This document shows, piece after piece, positions 8,815-17,910 of a DNA stretch of 64,000 nt. The stretch covers positions 6,295-70,294 of the forward strand of contig JAEZWM010000016.1 of the NCBI GenBank assembly GCA_023443025.1. The letters are read 5' to 3'. Position 1 is the stretch's first letter. Each line of letters opens with the position of its first letter. The notes below the pieces were generated by a model. That model was not told the DNA's origin and did no database searches. It worked only from the letters and a program-made list of their open reading frames with translations. Made by a program: the position numbers and the translations under genes. This DNA comes from Bacillota bacterium (GTDB taxonomy: Bacteria; Bacillota; Clostridia; Tissierellales; Peptoniphilaceae).

Positions 8815-9741
8815 ATGAAATGGATTGAGATAATCCTAAAAACGCATAGAGATAATGAGGATTTACTCGTCGATAAGCTGTACGAATACAATATTGACGG
8901 GGTAAATGTTGAAGATGAAAATCTAATCTTTGATGTATATGAACATAATACCGACTGGGAATTAATCGACCTTCCGGATAGTGAACCGGGAGATATAATA
9001 AAGCTTAAAGTGTTCTTTGATACTGAGGAATACAATGGATTTATAAAAACAGAACTCAGACATTATATCGACAGTGTTGACTACGAAGTTGAAATCGTCG
9101 ATGAAGTGATTCTGGATAATATGGATTGGGCAACCGAGTGGAAGAAATACTATAAGGTATTCAAACTCGGTGAAAAGCTTGTAATAAAACCATCTTGGGA
9201 AGATTATGATGCTTCTAAAGAAGAGATTGTAATTGATATAGATCCTGGAATGGCTTTTGGTACCGGTACACATGCTTCGACCTATCTATGTCTGGAGATA
9301 ATGGAAGAGATGGGTATAGGTGGGAAAAACATAATCGATATCGGTACGGGTTCCGGTATACTTGCAATAGCTGCAGCGAAGCTCGGCGCGAAAAGTGTAA
9401 CCGCAATTGATCTCGATCCGGTTTGTATTAGTACAACTACCGAGAATTCAAAACTAAATAAATGCGAGGATATCATAGATGTTTTTGAAGCTGATTTGAC
9501 CAAAGGGATAGATGGCATTTATGATGTTGCATTAATCAATATCATCGCAGAAGTAATAGTAGAACTTCTCGATTATCTTCATGAGAACCTGAAACATGGA
9601 TCCAAGGTTATCTTATCCGGAATTATAAATGAAAATGCTCGAATGGTTTATGACAAGCTAGATGAAATGGGATATGTTGTAATTTCATCAAAACAAAAAG
9701 ATGGATGGACAGCTATCCATGCGGAGTATAGAAATGCATAG
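8815..9741 (+). CDS. prmA: Ribosomal protein L11 methyltransferase PrmA
   Basis: 308 residues. The N-terminal substrate-recognition region is followed by a Rossmann SAM-binding domain with DIGTGSG at 175-181 and the PrmA-specific PGMAFGTGTHAST segment at about 144-156. The NIIAEVIVELL motif is the post-I catalytic region. It trimethylates L11. Its 3' end overlaps rsmE by eight bases in this conserved dnaJ-prmA-rsmE order. Confidence 0.95.
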   Translation: MKWIEIILKTHRDNEDLLVDKLYEYNIDGVNVEDENLIFDVYEHNTDWELIDLPDSEPGDIIKLKVFFDTEEYNGFIKTELRHYIDSVDYEVEIVDEVILDNMDWATEWKKYYKVFKLGEKLVIKPSWEDYDASKEEIVIDIDPGMAFGTGTHASTYLCLEIMEEMGIGGKNIIDIGTGSGILAIAAAKLGAKSVTAIDLDPVCISTTTENSKLNKCEDIIDVFEADLTKGIDGIYDVALINIIAEVIVELLDYLHENLKHGSKVILSGIINENARMVYDKLDEMGYVVISSKQKDGWTAIHAEYRNA

Positions 9742-10456
9742 ATGCTTTATTAATGATAGTGTAATAATTGATGAAACTTTTAGTATCGGTGGAGATGACC
9801 GAAATCATATTGTAAACTCACTAAGAATGAAGATGGGTGAGAGACTGGAAGTTGTTGGTGGTAATGGTTCGTTTCTATGTGAAATTGTAGATATTACCGG
9901 TGAAGACTTAAGGATTAAAGCAATAGAGGAAATAGAAAAACAAAGTGAGTCGCATATAGATATAATTCTTTATCAGGCACTTGCAAAGGGCGATAAGATG
10001 GATTTTATAGTACAGAAAGCAACTGAGCTTGGGGTCAAAGAAATCCATCCGATAAATACCGTAAGGACTGTAGTTAAACTGGAATCTAAGAGAGCTAAAA
10101 AGAGAATCGAAAGACTTAACTCTATAGCAAAGGAAGCTTGTAAACAGTCGAGAAGGGATTATATACCTGAAGTTAGGGATATCATCGACTTAAGTGATAT
10201 AAATGAAGAAACTCTTTTGGTTGCATACGAAACAGAAGAAGATAAGACTCTAAAAGCTAAGCTTAAAGAACTAAAATCAAATAGAATTGCAGTACTCATA
10301 GGACCGGAAGGCGGATTTGATCCGAAAGAGATTGAATTTTTAAGTGAAAGAGGAGCTCATATAATTTCACTCGGACCAAGGATACTAAGAACAGAAACTG
10401 CCGGTCTTGCATTGGTTTCAATTATCCAATACGAACTTGGCGATATGGGAGAATAG
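9734..10456 (+). CDS. rsmE: 16S rRNA (uracil1498-N3)-methyltransferase RsmE
   Basis: 240 residues from the ATG at 9734, chosen because family members start directly with MxRxFI and cggag lies upstream. In-frame ATGs at 9701 and 9719 would add unrelated residues inside prmA. SPOUT-class features include the N-terminal PUA-like part (DDRNHIVNSLRMKMGE) and the C-terminal knot with IGPEGGFDPKEI and LGPRILRTETA. It acts on 16S rRNA in the 30S subunit. Confidence 0.94.
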   Translation: MHRCFINDSVIIDETFSIGGDDRNHIVNSLRMKMGERLEVVGGNGSFLCEIVDITGEDLRIKAIEEIEKQSESHIDIILYQALAKGDKMDFIVQKATELGVKEIHPINTVRTVVKLESKRAKKRIERLNSIAKEACKQSRRDYIPEVRDIIDLSDINEETLLVAYETEEDKTLKAKLKELKSNRIAVLIGPEGGFDPKEIEFLSERGAHIISLGPRILRTETAGLALVSIIQYELGDMGE

Positions 10457-10458
10457 AT

Positions 10459-11751
10459 TTGAAAGTAAATATAATGACATTAGGCTGCAAAGTAAATCAA
10501 TACGAATCAGAAGCCATGGCAGAGCTTTTTACAAATAGCGGTTATGATATCGTTCATGATGAAATTGCGGATATATATGTGATAAACACTTGTACGGTCA
10601 CTAATTTGAGTGACAGAAAGTCAAGGCAGTTTATTTCAAAAGCTAAAAAAGAAAACCCTAGTTCTATCATTGCGGTGGTAGGTTGTTATTCTCAGATTGC
10701 TCCGGAGGATATTGAGAAGCTCGGAGATATAGATGTAATTTTAGGCACTACCGATAGATGCAGAATTGTGGAACTATGTGAAAATGCATATAGAAACCAT
10801 ATAAAGATTAATTTAGTAAAAGAGTTAAAACCGGGAAAAGAATTTGATGACTTAGAAATAAGTGAGAACGCAGAGCGAACAAGGTCCTATATCAAGGTTC
10901 AAGAAGGTTGTAATCAGTTTTGTACCTACTGTATAATTCCTTATGCCAGAGGACCGATTACATCGAGACCGATGGATGCAGTGTTGTCTGAAGCTAGTAA
11001 GCTTGCTGCTAACGGCTACAAAGAAGTGGTGTTAACCGGTATACATGTAGCGTCATATGGCCTTGATTTGAAATTGAATGACGCATTAATAGAACTTATA
11101 GAATCAGTTAGTAAAATAGATGGTATTGAAAGAGTGAGGATGAGTTCACTTGAACCAAGGATAGTGGACGAGGAGCTATTAGAAAGGCTATCCAATATAC
11201 CCGAGTTTTGTGACCATTTTCACCTGTCACTTCAATCCGGATCAGATGAAATCCTAAAAAAGATGAATAGAAAATACGATTCCGATATGTACCTCGAAAA
11301 AATAAATCTAATAAGAAAGTACTTTCCAAATGCCGGGATAACGACAGATATCATAGTTGGATTTCCGGGGGAGAGTGATGATGATTTCAATGATAGCTTA
11401 AAGTTTGTTGATGAGATTGGATTTTCAAGAGTGCATGTGTTTAGATACTCGCCAAGAGCAGGAACACCGGCCGCTGAGTATCCAAACCAAGTACATGGAG
11501 AGATAAAAAGAGAGAGGTCTGAGCTGTTAATTGAAGCAGCTGAACGAAAATCCATAGAGTTTATGGATTCTTTAATAGGGACTAAATTGAGTGTGTTATT
11601 TGAAACCGGTGACGGAAAATCAGCTGAAGGTTACTCGACAAATTACATCAAAGTAGCAGTAAAATCTGATCTGGATTTGGAAAGTGAGATCAAAACTGTT
11701 ATAATAGAAGGTAGAGAAACTGACGTACTGGTTGGAAAACTTATAGATTAA
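10459..11751 (+). CDS. mtaB: tRNA t6A37 methylthiotransferase MtaB
   Basis: 430 residues from a TTG start two bases after rsmE. The N-terminal UPF0004 domain has cluster cysteines C10, C45 and C76. The radical SAM core has CNQFCTYC (C151, C155, C158), and a C-terminal TRAM-like domain follows. TLGCKVNQYES at the N-terminus is characteristic of MtaB rather than MiaB or RimO. It adds a methylthio group to t6A37 in tRNA. Confidence 0.93.
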   Translation: MKVNIMTLGCKVNQYESEAMAELFTNSGYDIVHDEIADIYVINTCTVTNLSDRKSRQFISKAKKENPSSIIAVVGCYSQIAPEDIEKLGDIDVILGTTDRCRIVELCENAYRNHIKINLVKELKPGKEFDDLEISENAERTRSYIKVQEGCNQFCTYCIIPYARGPITSRPMDAVLSEASKLAANGYKEVVLTGIHVASYGLDLKLNDALIELIESVSKIDGIERVRMSSLEPRIVDEELLERLSNIPEFCDHFHLSLQSGSDEILKKMNRKYDSDMYLEKINLIRKYFPNAGITTDIIVGFPGESDDDFNDSLKFVDEIGFSRVHVFRYSPRAGTPAAEYPNQVHGEIKRERSELLIEAAERKSIEFMDSLIGTKLSVLFETGDGKSAEGYSTNYIKVAVKSDLDLESEIKTVIIEGRETDVLVGKLID

Positions 11752-11775
11752 GTGCATTTTACATGGAGGTGAAAT

Positions 11776-12117
11776 ATGGATTGTATTTTTTGTAGTATCG
11801 CCGAAGGGAAAATCCCTGCAGAAACCATTTATAAAGATGACGAGATAATCGTATTCAAAGATTTAAATCCTCAAGCTCCAATCCATTTATTAGCGATACC
11901 AAAAGCTCATATTGCATCGAACAATGAAATCAATTCTGACAATAGTGCATTGATTGGAAGAATTTTTGAAGTTATCGCAAAACTAGCGAAAGAACTTGGC
12001 TTTGATGAGGATGGTTATAGAATTGTTAACAACTGTGGCGATCATGGTGGTCAAACAGTTGGGCATATACATTATCATGTACTTGCAGGAAGAAATCTTC
12101 AGTGGCCACCGGGTTAA
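11776..12117 (+). CDS. hinT: HIT-family nucleotide hydrolase (HinT-like)
   Basis: 113 residues with the histidine-triad motif HIHYHVL (H97, H99, H101), zinc-type C3 and C6, and the C-terminal LQWPPG. This family hydrolyses purine nucleoside phosphoramidates and related adducts. SD ggaggtga precedes the ATG. It lies between mtaB and rpsU, the common Firmicutes arrangement. Confidence 0.92.
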   Translation: MDCIFCSIAEGKIPAETIYKDDEIIVFKDLNPQAPIHLLAIPKAHIASNNEINSDNSALIGRIFEVIAKLAKELGFDEDGYRIVNNCGDHGGQTVGHIHYHVLAGRNLQWPPG

Positions 12118-12122
12118 AATAC

Positions 12123-12151
12123 TTGCAACATTTTAATTATTAAGGTATAAT
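12123..12151 (+). promoter_or_regulatory. Promoter for rpsU
   Basis: TTGCAA at 12123-12128, a 17-base spacer, and TATAAT at 12146-12151, about 60 bases before the rpsU start. Confidence 0.75.
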
Positions 12152-12209
12152 TGTTTAGTATTATTCTTAATAATACAGTACTCTTGTACTATGAGGGGAG
12201 GGAAATTTA

Positions 12210-12389
12210 ATGACTGAGATAAAAGTTGGGGAAAATGAATCACTAGAGAACGCCCTCAAAAGATTCAAAAGACAATGTGCACGCTCCGGAGTTCTCTCTG
12301 AGTATAGGAAAAGAGAGCATTATGAGAAGCCATCCATAAAAAGGAAGAAAAAATCTGAAGCTGCTAGAAGAAAAAAAAGAAAATTCTAG
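12210..12389 (+). CDS. rpsU: 30S ribosomal protein bS21
   Basis: 59 residues, starting [20 protein letters not shown] and ending in a very basic tail (RRKKRKF). The ATG at 12210 follows SD ggggaggg. Length, the [11 protein letters not shown] segment and the REHYEKPS motif identify S21. It has its own promoter and terminator. Confidence 0.96.
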   Translation: MTEIKVGENESLENALKRFKRQCARSGVLSEYRKREHYEKPSIKRKKKSEAARRKKRKF

Positions 12390-12407
12390 TCAGTTAAAAC
12401 AAAAATG

Positions 12408-12442
12408 ATACCATTGCTATTTTGCAGTGGTATTTTTTATTT
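12408..12442 (+). terminator. Terminator after rpsU
   Basis: Arms 12408-12417 (ataccattgc) and 12424-12433 (gcagtggtat) pair around a 6-base loop, followed by TTTTTTATTTT. Confidence 0.85.
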
Positions 12443-12738
12443 TAAAAATACTTATAGATAATTTGTTTCCGATGTACTTGTTTTGTGAATATATAATAGA
12501 AGAAAAAGTTTGATAAACTCGAAACTGAGTAATATGAGCATACTCAGCATATAAACATTACTAAAATTATTTATAAGGCATGACCTCTTTTATGGATATC
12601 AAATATTAAGAGTTTATAAATATTATTCTTTGTGTCTATCCATAAGATATAATTATTAATAACAAAGTTATTTGAGCTTTGTCGGATGAGATAATCTTAC
12701 TGTTAACATAATACTATTAATAATCAGGGGGTGAGATA
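12443..12738. other. Non-coding AT-rich stretch between rpsU and nfeD
   Basis: No convincing ORF or known RNA is seen. A small hairpin (ctgagta at 12525-12531, tactcag at 12541-12547) and a loose long-range match (tatggata near 12592, tatccata near 12641) are present. The nfeD promoter must lie here; several TATAAT-like words occur but none has a convincing -35. Confidence 0.4.
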
Positions 12739-14016
12739 GTGAAGAATAGAATAGGGATTTTAATAGTAGTTTTGATCCTGCTTATTTCCTCGGTAGCTTT
12801 TGCGGACAATGATTCGGTGTTTGTAATTCCAATTAAGGGAAATATAAATGGGGTCACTCGATCGATAGTTAAAGATGGAATTCGTGAGGCTGAAAACTCC
12901 GGTGCATCTACCATAGTATTTGAAATTGACACTTATGGCGGTTTTATTCACTCTGCAGAGGAAATTAAAAACGATATAGTCAATGCGGGACTGCCAACAA
13001 TTTCTTATATAAATAATAAAGCTGAATCAGCAGGTGTACTAATAGCAATTGCTTCTGAAAAGCTTGTTATGAACACATCTGCAACCATAGGTTCTGCAGA
13101 AACTATTCCTAATGAAGAAAAGGTTCTTTCATTGTGGGTGAGTTTATTAAGAGATACCGCACAGTATAGAAACAGGGATGATCAAATTGTCGCAGCAATG
13201 GCTGATAAAAGAATTGCTGTAGATAATATGGTTGAAAGTGGAAGGCTTTTGAACCTTACAACCAAAGAAGCAGAAGAAGTGGGCTTTATTGATTATTCTG
13301 TAAATTCTTTAGACGAGATATTAAAGGCTGAAAATAAAACCGGTGCAAATGTTATTGAACCGGAGATATCAATTAAGAACAGAATCGCAAATGTTTTAAC
13401 TAATCCTATTGTAAATACACTCTTATTGATACTTGGTTTTGTAGGTGCGGTAGTCGAGTTGTTTATGCCGGGATTTGGCCTAGGAGGAGTATTGAGTATT
13501 TTAGGTTTCGGACTCTTCTTTACGGGTAATATAATTAGTGGTAATGCTGAATGGATGTCACTAGTACTATTTATACTTGGAGGAGTATTGATATTCATTG
13601 AAATGCTAATACCTGGATTTGGACTTCCCGGGATTAGTGGTATAGTCTTAATCCTAATGGGTATAATAACAGCCATGCGAGATGTTACACAAGGGGTGTT
13701 ATCCTTGAGTATTGCAATAATTATAGCTTCTATAGTTGCTATAATAGTTGTTAAGAAAGGATTTGAAAGTCCACTGATGAAACGAATTGTACTCGGGAAA
13801 AATTTAGACACTGAAAGTGTTAAGCCTGATAGCTTCTACACACTTGATCTTATAGGAAAAGAAGGGGAAACTGTTACAATCCTACGTCCTTCGGGTACAA
13901 TTAGTATAGATGGCACTAGGTACGATGCACTGAGTGAGGGGGATTTCATACCTCAAGGAGCACAAGTCAAGGTGCTGAGAGTAATAGGAACTAAAATTTT
14001 TGTAAGGAGGATATAA
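12739..14016 (+). CDS. NfeD-family membrane-bound ClpP-class serine protease
   Basis: 425 residues from a GTG start with SD gggggtga. A signal peptide (residues 1-22) leads to a ClpP-like protease domain with nucleophile Ser97 (AESAG) and Lys157 (ADKRIAV) as a plausible Ser-Lys dyad. About five membrane segments (roughly 215-350) and a C-terminal OB-fold NfeD domain follow. Long NfeD proteins are partnered with flotillin/stomatin proteins; floA starts two bases downstream, so they act together at the membrane. Confidence 0.9.
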   Translation: MKNRIGILIVVLILLISSVAFADNDSVFVIPIKGNINGVTRSIVKDGIREAENSGASTIVFEIDTYGGFIHSAEEIKNDIVNAGLPTISYINNKAESAGVLIAIASEKLVMNTSATIGSAETIPNEEKVLSLWVSLLRDTAQYRNRDDQIVAAMADKRIAVDNMVESGRLLNLTTKEAEEVGFIDYSVNSLDEILKAENKTGANVIEPEISIKNRIANVLTNPIVNTLLLILGFVGAVVELFMPGFGLGGVLSILGFGLFFTGNIISGNAEWMSLVLFILGGVLIFIEMLIPGFGLPGISGIVLILMGIITAMRDVTQGVLSLSIAIIIASIVAIIVVKKGFESPLMKRIVLGKNLDTESVKPDSFYTLDLIGKEGETVTILRPSGTISIDGTRYDALSEGDFIPQGAQVKVLRVIGTKIFVRRI

Positions 14017-14017
14017 T

Positions 14018-15016
14018 ATGCCAAATAATATTATACCAATTGCAGGTATTGCAATACTGATTATTATTGGACTGATGATTTTCTTAACCATGGTGCCTGT
14101 CGGTTTATGGATTACAGCGTTCTTCTCTGGTGTTAAGGTAAAGATATCTACTTTAATAGGTATGAGATTGAGAAGGGTACTGCCTTCCAGAATTGTTAAT
14201 CCACTGATCAAAGCTACTAAAGCCGGTCTAACAATCGATGCAAATACACTGGAGGCTCACTACCTAGCCGGTGGTAATGTAAATACAGTTGTCGATGCAC
14301 TTATTGCGGCACAAAGAGCAAATATCGAGCTTGAGTTTGAAAGAGCGGCTGCGATAGATCTTGCCGGAAGAAACGTACTTGAAGCAGTTCAGGTTTCTGT
14401 AAACCCTAAGGTTATAGAAACACCACAGATTTCTGCAGTGGCAATGAACGGTATCGAAGTAATTGCCAAAGCGAAAGTTACAGTTAGAGCAAACATTGAT
14501 AGACTTATCGGGGGAGCAGGAGAAGAAACAATCATAGCAAGAGTTGGAGAAGGTATTGTAACTACAGTTGGTAGTGCTAGAAGCCATACTGAAGTTCTTG
14601 AAAATCCAGATTCCATATCTCAAACAGTATTAAGCAAAGGTCTTGACTCGGGTACAGCATTCGAAATTCTTTCAATCGATATCGCCGATGTGGACGTTGG
14701 TAGAAATATCGGTGCGAAGCTTCAAACAGATCAAGCGGAAGCAGACAAAAGAATTGCTCAGGCAAAAGCAGAAGAAAGACGTGCCATGGCTGTTGCTAAG
14801 GAACAAGAGATGCTTGCAGAAGTCAGAAGCATGCGTGCTAAGGTAGTCGAGGCTGAATCACAAGTACCACTTGCGATGGCTGAAGCTCTTAGAGAAGGTA
14901 AGCTAGGAGTTATGGATTACTATAATATGATGAACGTCAAAGCTGATACTGAAATGAGAGACTCTATATCTAACATGGGAGCTGACAAAGAAAGCAAGGA
15001 TAATGATTCCAACTAA
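14018..15016 (+). CDS. floA: Flotillin-like protein FloA
   Basis: 332 residues. An N-terminal hairpin membrane segment (about residues 5-36) is followed by a PHB/SPFH domain and an Ala/Glu/Lys-rich coiled coil (about 235-300, including [20 protein letters not shown]). It matches Bacillus YqfA/FloA in length and sequence style. It scaffolds functional membrane microdomains and is coupled to the upstream NfeD protease (spacing one base, SD aaggagg). Confidence 0.94.
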   Translation: MPNNIIPIAGIAILIIIGLMIFLTMVPVGLWITAFFSGVKVKISTLIGMRLRRVLPSRIVNPLIKATKAGLTIDANTLEAHYLAGGNVNTVVDALIAAQRANIELEFERAAAIDLAGRNVLEAVQVSVNPKVIETPQISAVAMNGIEVIAKAKVTVRANIDRLIGGAGEETIIARVGEGIVTTVGSARSHTEVLENPDSISQTVLSKGLDSGTAFEILSIDIADVDVGRNIGAKLQTDQAEADKRIAQAKAEERRAMAVAKEQEMLAEVRSMRAKVVEAESQVPLAMAEALREGKLGVMDYYNMMNVKADTEMRDSISNMGADKESKDNDSN

Positions 15017-15046
15017 TGGATCTCTCTTCACAAAGGTGGTGACGGT

Positions 15047-15655
15047 ATGAGGTTTGGAATCTTTGAAATCTTGATTATAGCTTCAATAATTAGATTAATA
15101 ATAAAAAAAGTTAGTGAAACAAATGGACAAGGCGACAAATCAAGGAATCAAAGTAAACCTGTAGATAGAGGTGCTACCAATCCATCGCAAAGAAACTATA
15201 AAAAGCAAGTTGAAAAAAAAGTAGAGCAAGGTTATGGTAGTATATTTGATGCTTTTAAAAGGCTACAGGATGAACTTGATCCTCAAAGAGTAGAACAAAA
15301 GAAAAAACAAGCAAAACATAAAGCCAAACAAGCTAAGAAACAAAGTCCTTTTATAGAAAAAAAAGAGGAAGAAGATTTCTATCGAGGCGGGGAAACGCTT
15401 GAAGGTTATAGCATGCATATGAGAGGGTATGACGAACACGACTTCGAACACAAAAGAGAAGCTGCTAGACAATACCACTCAGAAAGAACAGCAATTGCTG
15501 ATGAAATGTTGGTTCAAAAAATCCAAGAAAAACCTGAAACTAAAGTTGCTTTTAAAGTTTTTGGTGGAATTGATAATAATGCCAGACAAAGTGAACTCAG
15601 AAAAGCAATCGTATATTCAGAAATCTTTGGTAAACCAAAGAGCATGAGAAGATAA
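15047..15655 (+). CDS. Conserved hypothetical membrane-anchored protein
   Basis: 202 residues. An N-terminal membrane segment (IFEILIIASIIRLII) is followed by a long hydrophilic Lys/Gln/Glu-rich region, mostly helical and basic, and a C-terminal EIFGKPKSMRR. Similar SEILGKP(K)S/A tails end many small Firmicutes proteins of unknown function. It is the third gene after nfeD-floA. In sporulating relatives this slot between floA and phoH carries yqfC and yqfD, which are absent here. No function is assigned. Confidence 0.7.
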   Translation: MRFGIFEILIIASIIRLIIKKVSETNGQGDKSRNQSKPVDRGATNPSQRNYKKQVEKKVEQGYGSIFDAFKRLQDELDPQRVEQKKKQAKHKAKQAKKQSPFIEKKEEEDFYRGGETLEGYSMHMRGYDEHDFEHKREAARQYHSERTAIADEMLVQKIQEKPETKVAFKVFGGIDNNARQSELRKAIVYSEIFGKPKSMRR

Positions 15656-15657
15656 TT

Positions 15658-15687
15658 GATAGGACGGCAAAGGCTGTCCTATCTTTT
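15658..15687 (+). terminator. Terminator before phoH
   Basis: Arms 15658-15668 (gataggacggc) and 15673-15683 (gctgtcctatc) pair with one G-U and are followed by TTTT. Confidence 0.8.
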
Positions 15688-15716
15688 GACGTTAAGTAGT
15701 GAAAATTAGGCTATTA

Positions 15717-15725
15717 TGGTATAAT
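15717..15725 (+). promoter_or_regulatory. Extended -10 promoter for the phoH operon
   Basis: TGGTATAAT at 15717-15725 contains a TGn extension directly before a perfect TATAAT; no good -35 is found at 17 bases. It lies about 40 bases before the start region of phoH, after a terminator. Confidence 0.55.
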
Positions 15726-15764
15726 TAATAGATGTAATAAAACTATATATTAGATTAATAAGGA

Positions 15765-16730
15765 GTGATCCATATATATAAGTTGGAAATCCCTGTCGAG
15801 GATAGGGCTATAGTTAGAGAGATTTTTGGAAATCTTGATGAAAATGCAAAGATTATAGAATCCGAGTTAAAAGTAAGGATTTCGTTGGATGAAAATGGAC
15901 TTATCATAACAGGTGATGAAGTTATGACAATGGCGGCTGAAGATGTGATTAGAAGCTTAGAAGATATTTATCATAATAAAGGAGAAATAGACGATCAATC
16001 TCTTAGATACACTATTGAGATGGTCAAAAAAGGAAAATCAACCGGAATAAAAAGGATTCTTGAAGATATAGTATGTGTAACTTCAAGCGGGAAGCCCGTT
16101 AAACCTAAAACTTTAGGTCAAAAACAATATTTGGACGCCATCGACCAAAAAGATATAGTATTTGGAATTGGTCCTGCAGGAACCGGTAAAACTTATCTTG
16201 CTATGGCAAAAGCGGTGACTGCTTTTAGAAACAAAGAAGTTAATAGAATTATACTTACAAGACCTGCAGTTGAAGCCGGTGAGACATTGGGATTTCTTCC
16301 GGGAGATTTGCAAGAAAAGATAGATCCATATTTAAGACCCTTATATGATGCACTATTCGATATCATGGGTTATGAAAACTATTTAAAGCTTTTAGAAAAA
16401 GGGCTAATAGAAGTTGCCCCACTCGCATATATGAGAGGTAGAACTCTTGATTCCGCATATGTTATATTGGATGAAGCACAAAATACTACAAATGAACAGA
16501 TGAAGATGTTTTTAACCAGATTAGGGTATGGTTCTAAAGCAATCATAACTGGAGATATCACACAAATTGATTTACCTCATGGAAGAAAATCTGGATTGGT
16601 AACAGTTAAAAGGATACTTTCTAAGGTAGAGGATATTGCTTTTGTGAATTTAACCAGAAATGATATAGTTAGGCATCCACTAGTACAAAAGATTATTGAT
16701 GCATACGATAATTATGAAAAGAGAAAATAA
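15765..16730 (+). CDS. phoH: PhoH-like ATPase
   Basis: Up to 321 residues. A KH-like N-terminal domain is followed by a RecA-like ATPase with Walker A GPAGTGKT at 136-143 and Walker B VILDEAQN. The start is uncertain: the GTG at 15765 touches the SD aaggag, and an in-frame TTG at 15783 is also possible. PhoH-YbeY pairing is conserved and linked to RNA and ribosome metabolism. Its stop overlaps ybeY by one base. Confidence 0.92.
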   Translation: MIHIYKLEIPVEDRAIVREIFGNLDENAKIIESELKVRISLDENGLIITGDEVMTMAAEDVIRSLEDIYHNKGEIDDQSLRYTIEMVKKGKSTGIKRILEDIVCVTSSGKPVKPKTLGQKQYLDAIDQKDIVFGIGPAGTGKTYLAMAKAVTAFRNKEVNRIILTRPAVEAGETLGFLPGDLQEKIDPYLRPLYDALFDIMGYENYLKLLEKGLIEVAPLAYMRGRTLDSAYVILDEAQNTTNEQMKMFLTRLGYGSKAIITGDITQIDLPHGRKSGLVTVKRILSKVEDIAFVNLTRNDIVRHPLVQKIIDAYDNYEKRK

Positions 16731-17170
16731 TGGAATTATTAATTGATTCAAGGGTTCAAGGATATACGCCTTCTGATTATTTAGTCAATACAATTGAGCT
16801 TGCAGCAGTATTGTCACTTGAGGAAGAAGGCTTAAGTGGGGAATATGAGATATCTCTATCATTTGTGGATGAGGATGAAATCCAAGACTTAAATCATAAT
16901 TATAGGAATAAAAATGTAGTCACGGATGTCTTATCTTTTCCACTGATTGAAGACCTGAATGCAGAGGATGGACTGCTGGGTGATATCGTAATCTGTTACA
17001 ATAAAGCTGTGTCTCAAGCAGAGGAATATGGAAATACCACAGATAGAGAAATAATTTATTTGGTAATTCATTCAATGTTTCATCTATTGGGATATGATCA
17101 TATGGACGAATATGATAAGAAGATAATGAGAAATAAAGAAAAAAGTGTATTGCTAAAACTTGGAGTTTGA
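16730..17170 (+). CDS. ybeY: Endoribonuclease YbeY
   Basis: 146 residues with the zinc-binding signature HSMFHLLGYDH (H114, H118, H124) and the conserved TDVLSFP segment near residue 65. It is involved in 16S rRNA 3'-end maturation and 70S quality control. It sits in the phoH-ybeY-dgkA-era order. Confidence 0.96.
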   Translation: MELLIDSRVQGYTPSDYLVNTIELAAVLSLEEEGLSGEYEISLSFVDEDEIQDLNHNYRNKNVVTDVLSFPLIEDLNAEDGLLGDIVICYNKAVSQAEEYGNTTDREIIYLVIHSMFHLLGYDHMDEYDKKIMRNKEKSVLLKLGV

Positions 17171-17171
17171 T

Positions 17172-17894
17172 ATGGAAGAGAAAGAAAAAAAGAAAAAAGG
17201 TAAGTTAATCAATGGATTTAATTTTGCAATTGATGGACTTATCTATTCGATTACAAAAGAATATAATATGAAGTTTCATCTAGTAACCGCTATAATAGTT
17301 CTTTTTATTACCATGCTTTTCAATATCTCCAAGATAGAACTTGCTCTTCTTGCACTTACTATCACACTGGTTTTCGTAACGGAATTGATTAATACTGCGG
17401 TTGAAAGATGTGTTGATCTTGCTACGAAAGAGTATGATCCGGTTGCAAAAATAGCAAAGGATGTCGCCGCGGGAGCTGTGTTAGTATCAGCAATAAATGC
17501 CGTTTTGATGGGATATTTAATCTTTTTTGATAAGTTTATTCACTTTTCACAAAATGTATTTTTAAAAATAAGAAAATCTAGTACCCATTTAACAGTTATA
17601 ATAATTGTATTAGTTCTATTGATAACCGTACTACTAAAGAGTGTTTTCTATAGAGGAAGTGGAACTCATGTACAAGGCGGAGCGGTTAGTGGTCATGCAT
17701 CCTTATCCTTTGCAATTGCCACAATTATAGGTTTTCTAACAAATAGCGGAATTATAATTATTCTATCGTATATATTGGCATTTCTTGTAGCTGAATCAAG
17801 AGTAGAAGGGAAGATTCATGCTACCAGTGAAGTGATTATGGGTGCCATACTTGGTATTGCACTTACTGTGCTGGTTTTTAAATTGATATTGTAA
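17172..17894 (+). CDS. dgkA: Undecaprenol/diacylglycerol kinase fused to a PAP2 phosphatase domain
   Basis: 240 residues from the ATG at 17172 (ggag upstream). Residues 10-120 are a DgkA domain with three membrane helices and the ELINTAVE motif (71-78) that binds Mg-ATP. Residues about 135-240 form a PAP2 lipid-phosphatase domain with SGHAS (173-177) and SRVEGKIHATSEV (209-221), the acid/base histidine motifs. The usual first PAP2 motif (KxxxxxxRP) is not evident. Kinase and phosphatase activities on the undecaprenyl carrier would oppose each other in one membrane protein. era follows 16 bases on. Confidence 0.9.
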   Translation: MEEKEKKKKGKLINGFNFAIDGLIYSITKEYNMKFHLVTAIIVLFITMLFNISKIELALLALTITLVFVTELINTAVERCVDLATKEYDPVAKIAKDVAAGAVLVSAINAVLMGYLIFFDKFIHFSQNVFLKIRKSSTHLTVIIIVLVLLITVLLKSVFYRGSGTHVQGGAVSGHASLSFAIATIIGFLTNSGIIIILSYILAFLVAESRVEGKIHATSEVIMGAILGIALTVLVFKLIL

Positions 17895-17910
17895 TAAAGG
17901 GGAATAAATA

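Noticed and set aside
9701..9733. Longer N-terminus for RsmE starting at 9701 or 9719
   Set aside because: The extra residues do not match the family start, and the SD-like cggag fits the ATG at 9734.
13293..13811. 172-codon open frame antisense to the NfeD gene
   Set aside because: It is an Ile/Pro/Ser-rich shadow of the membrane-helix codons; the sense gene has clear catalytic and membrane features.
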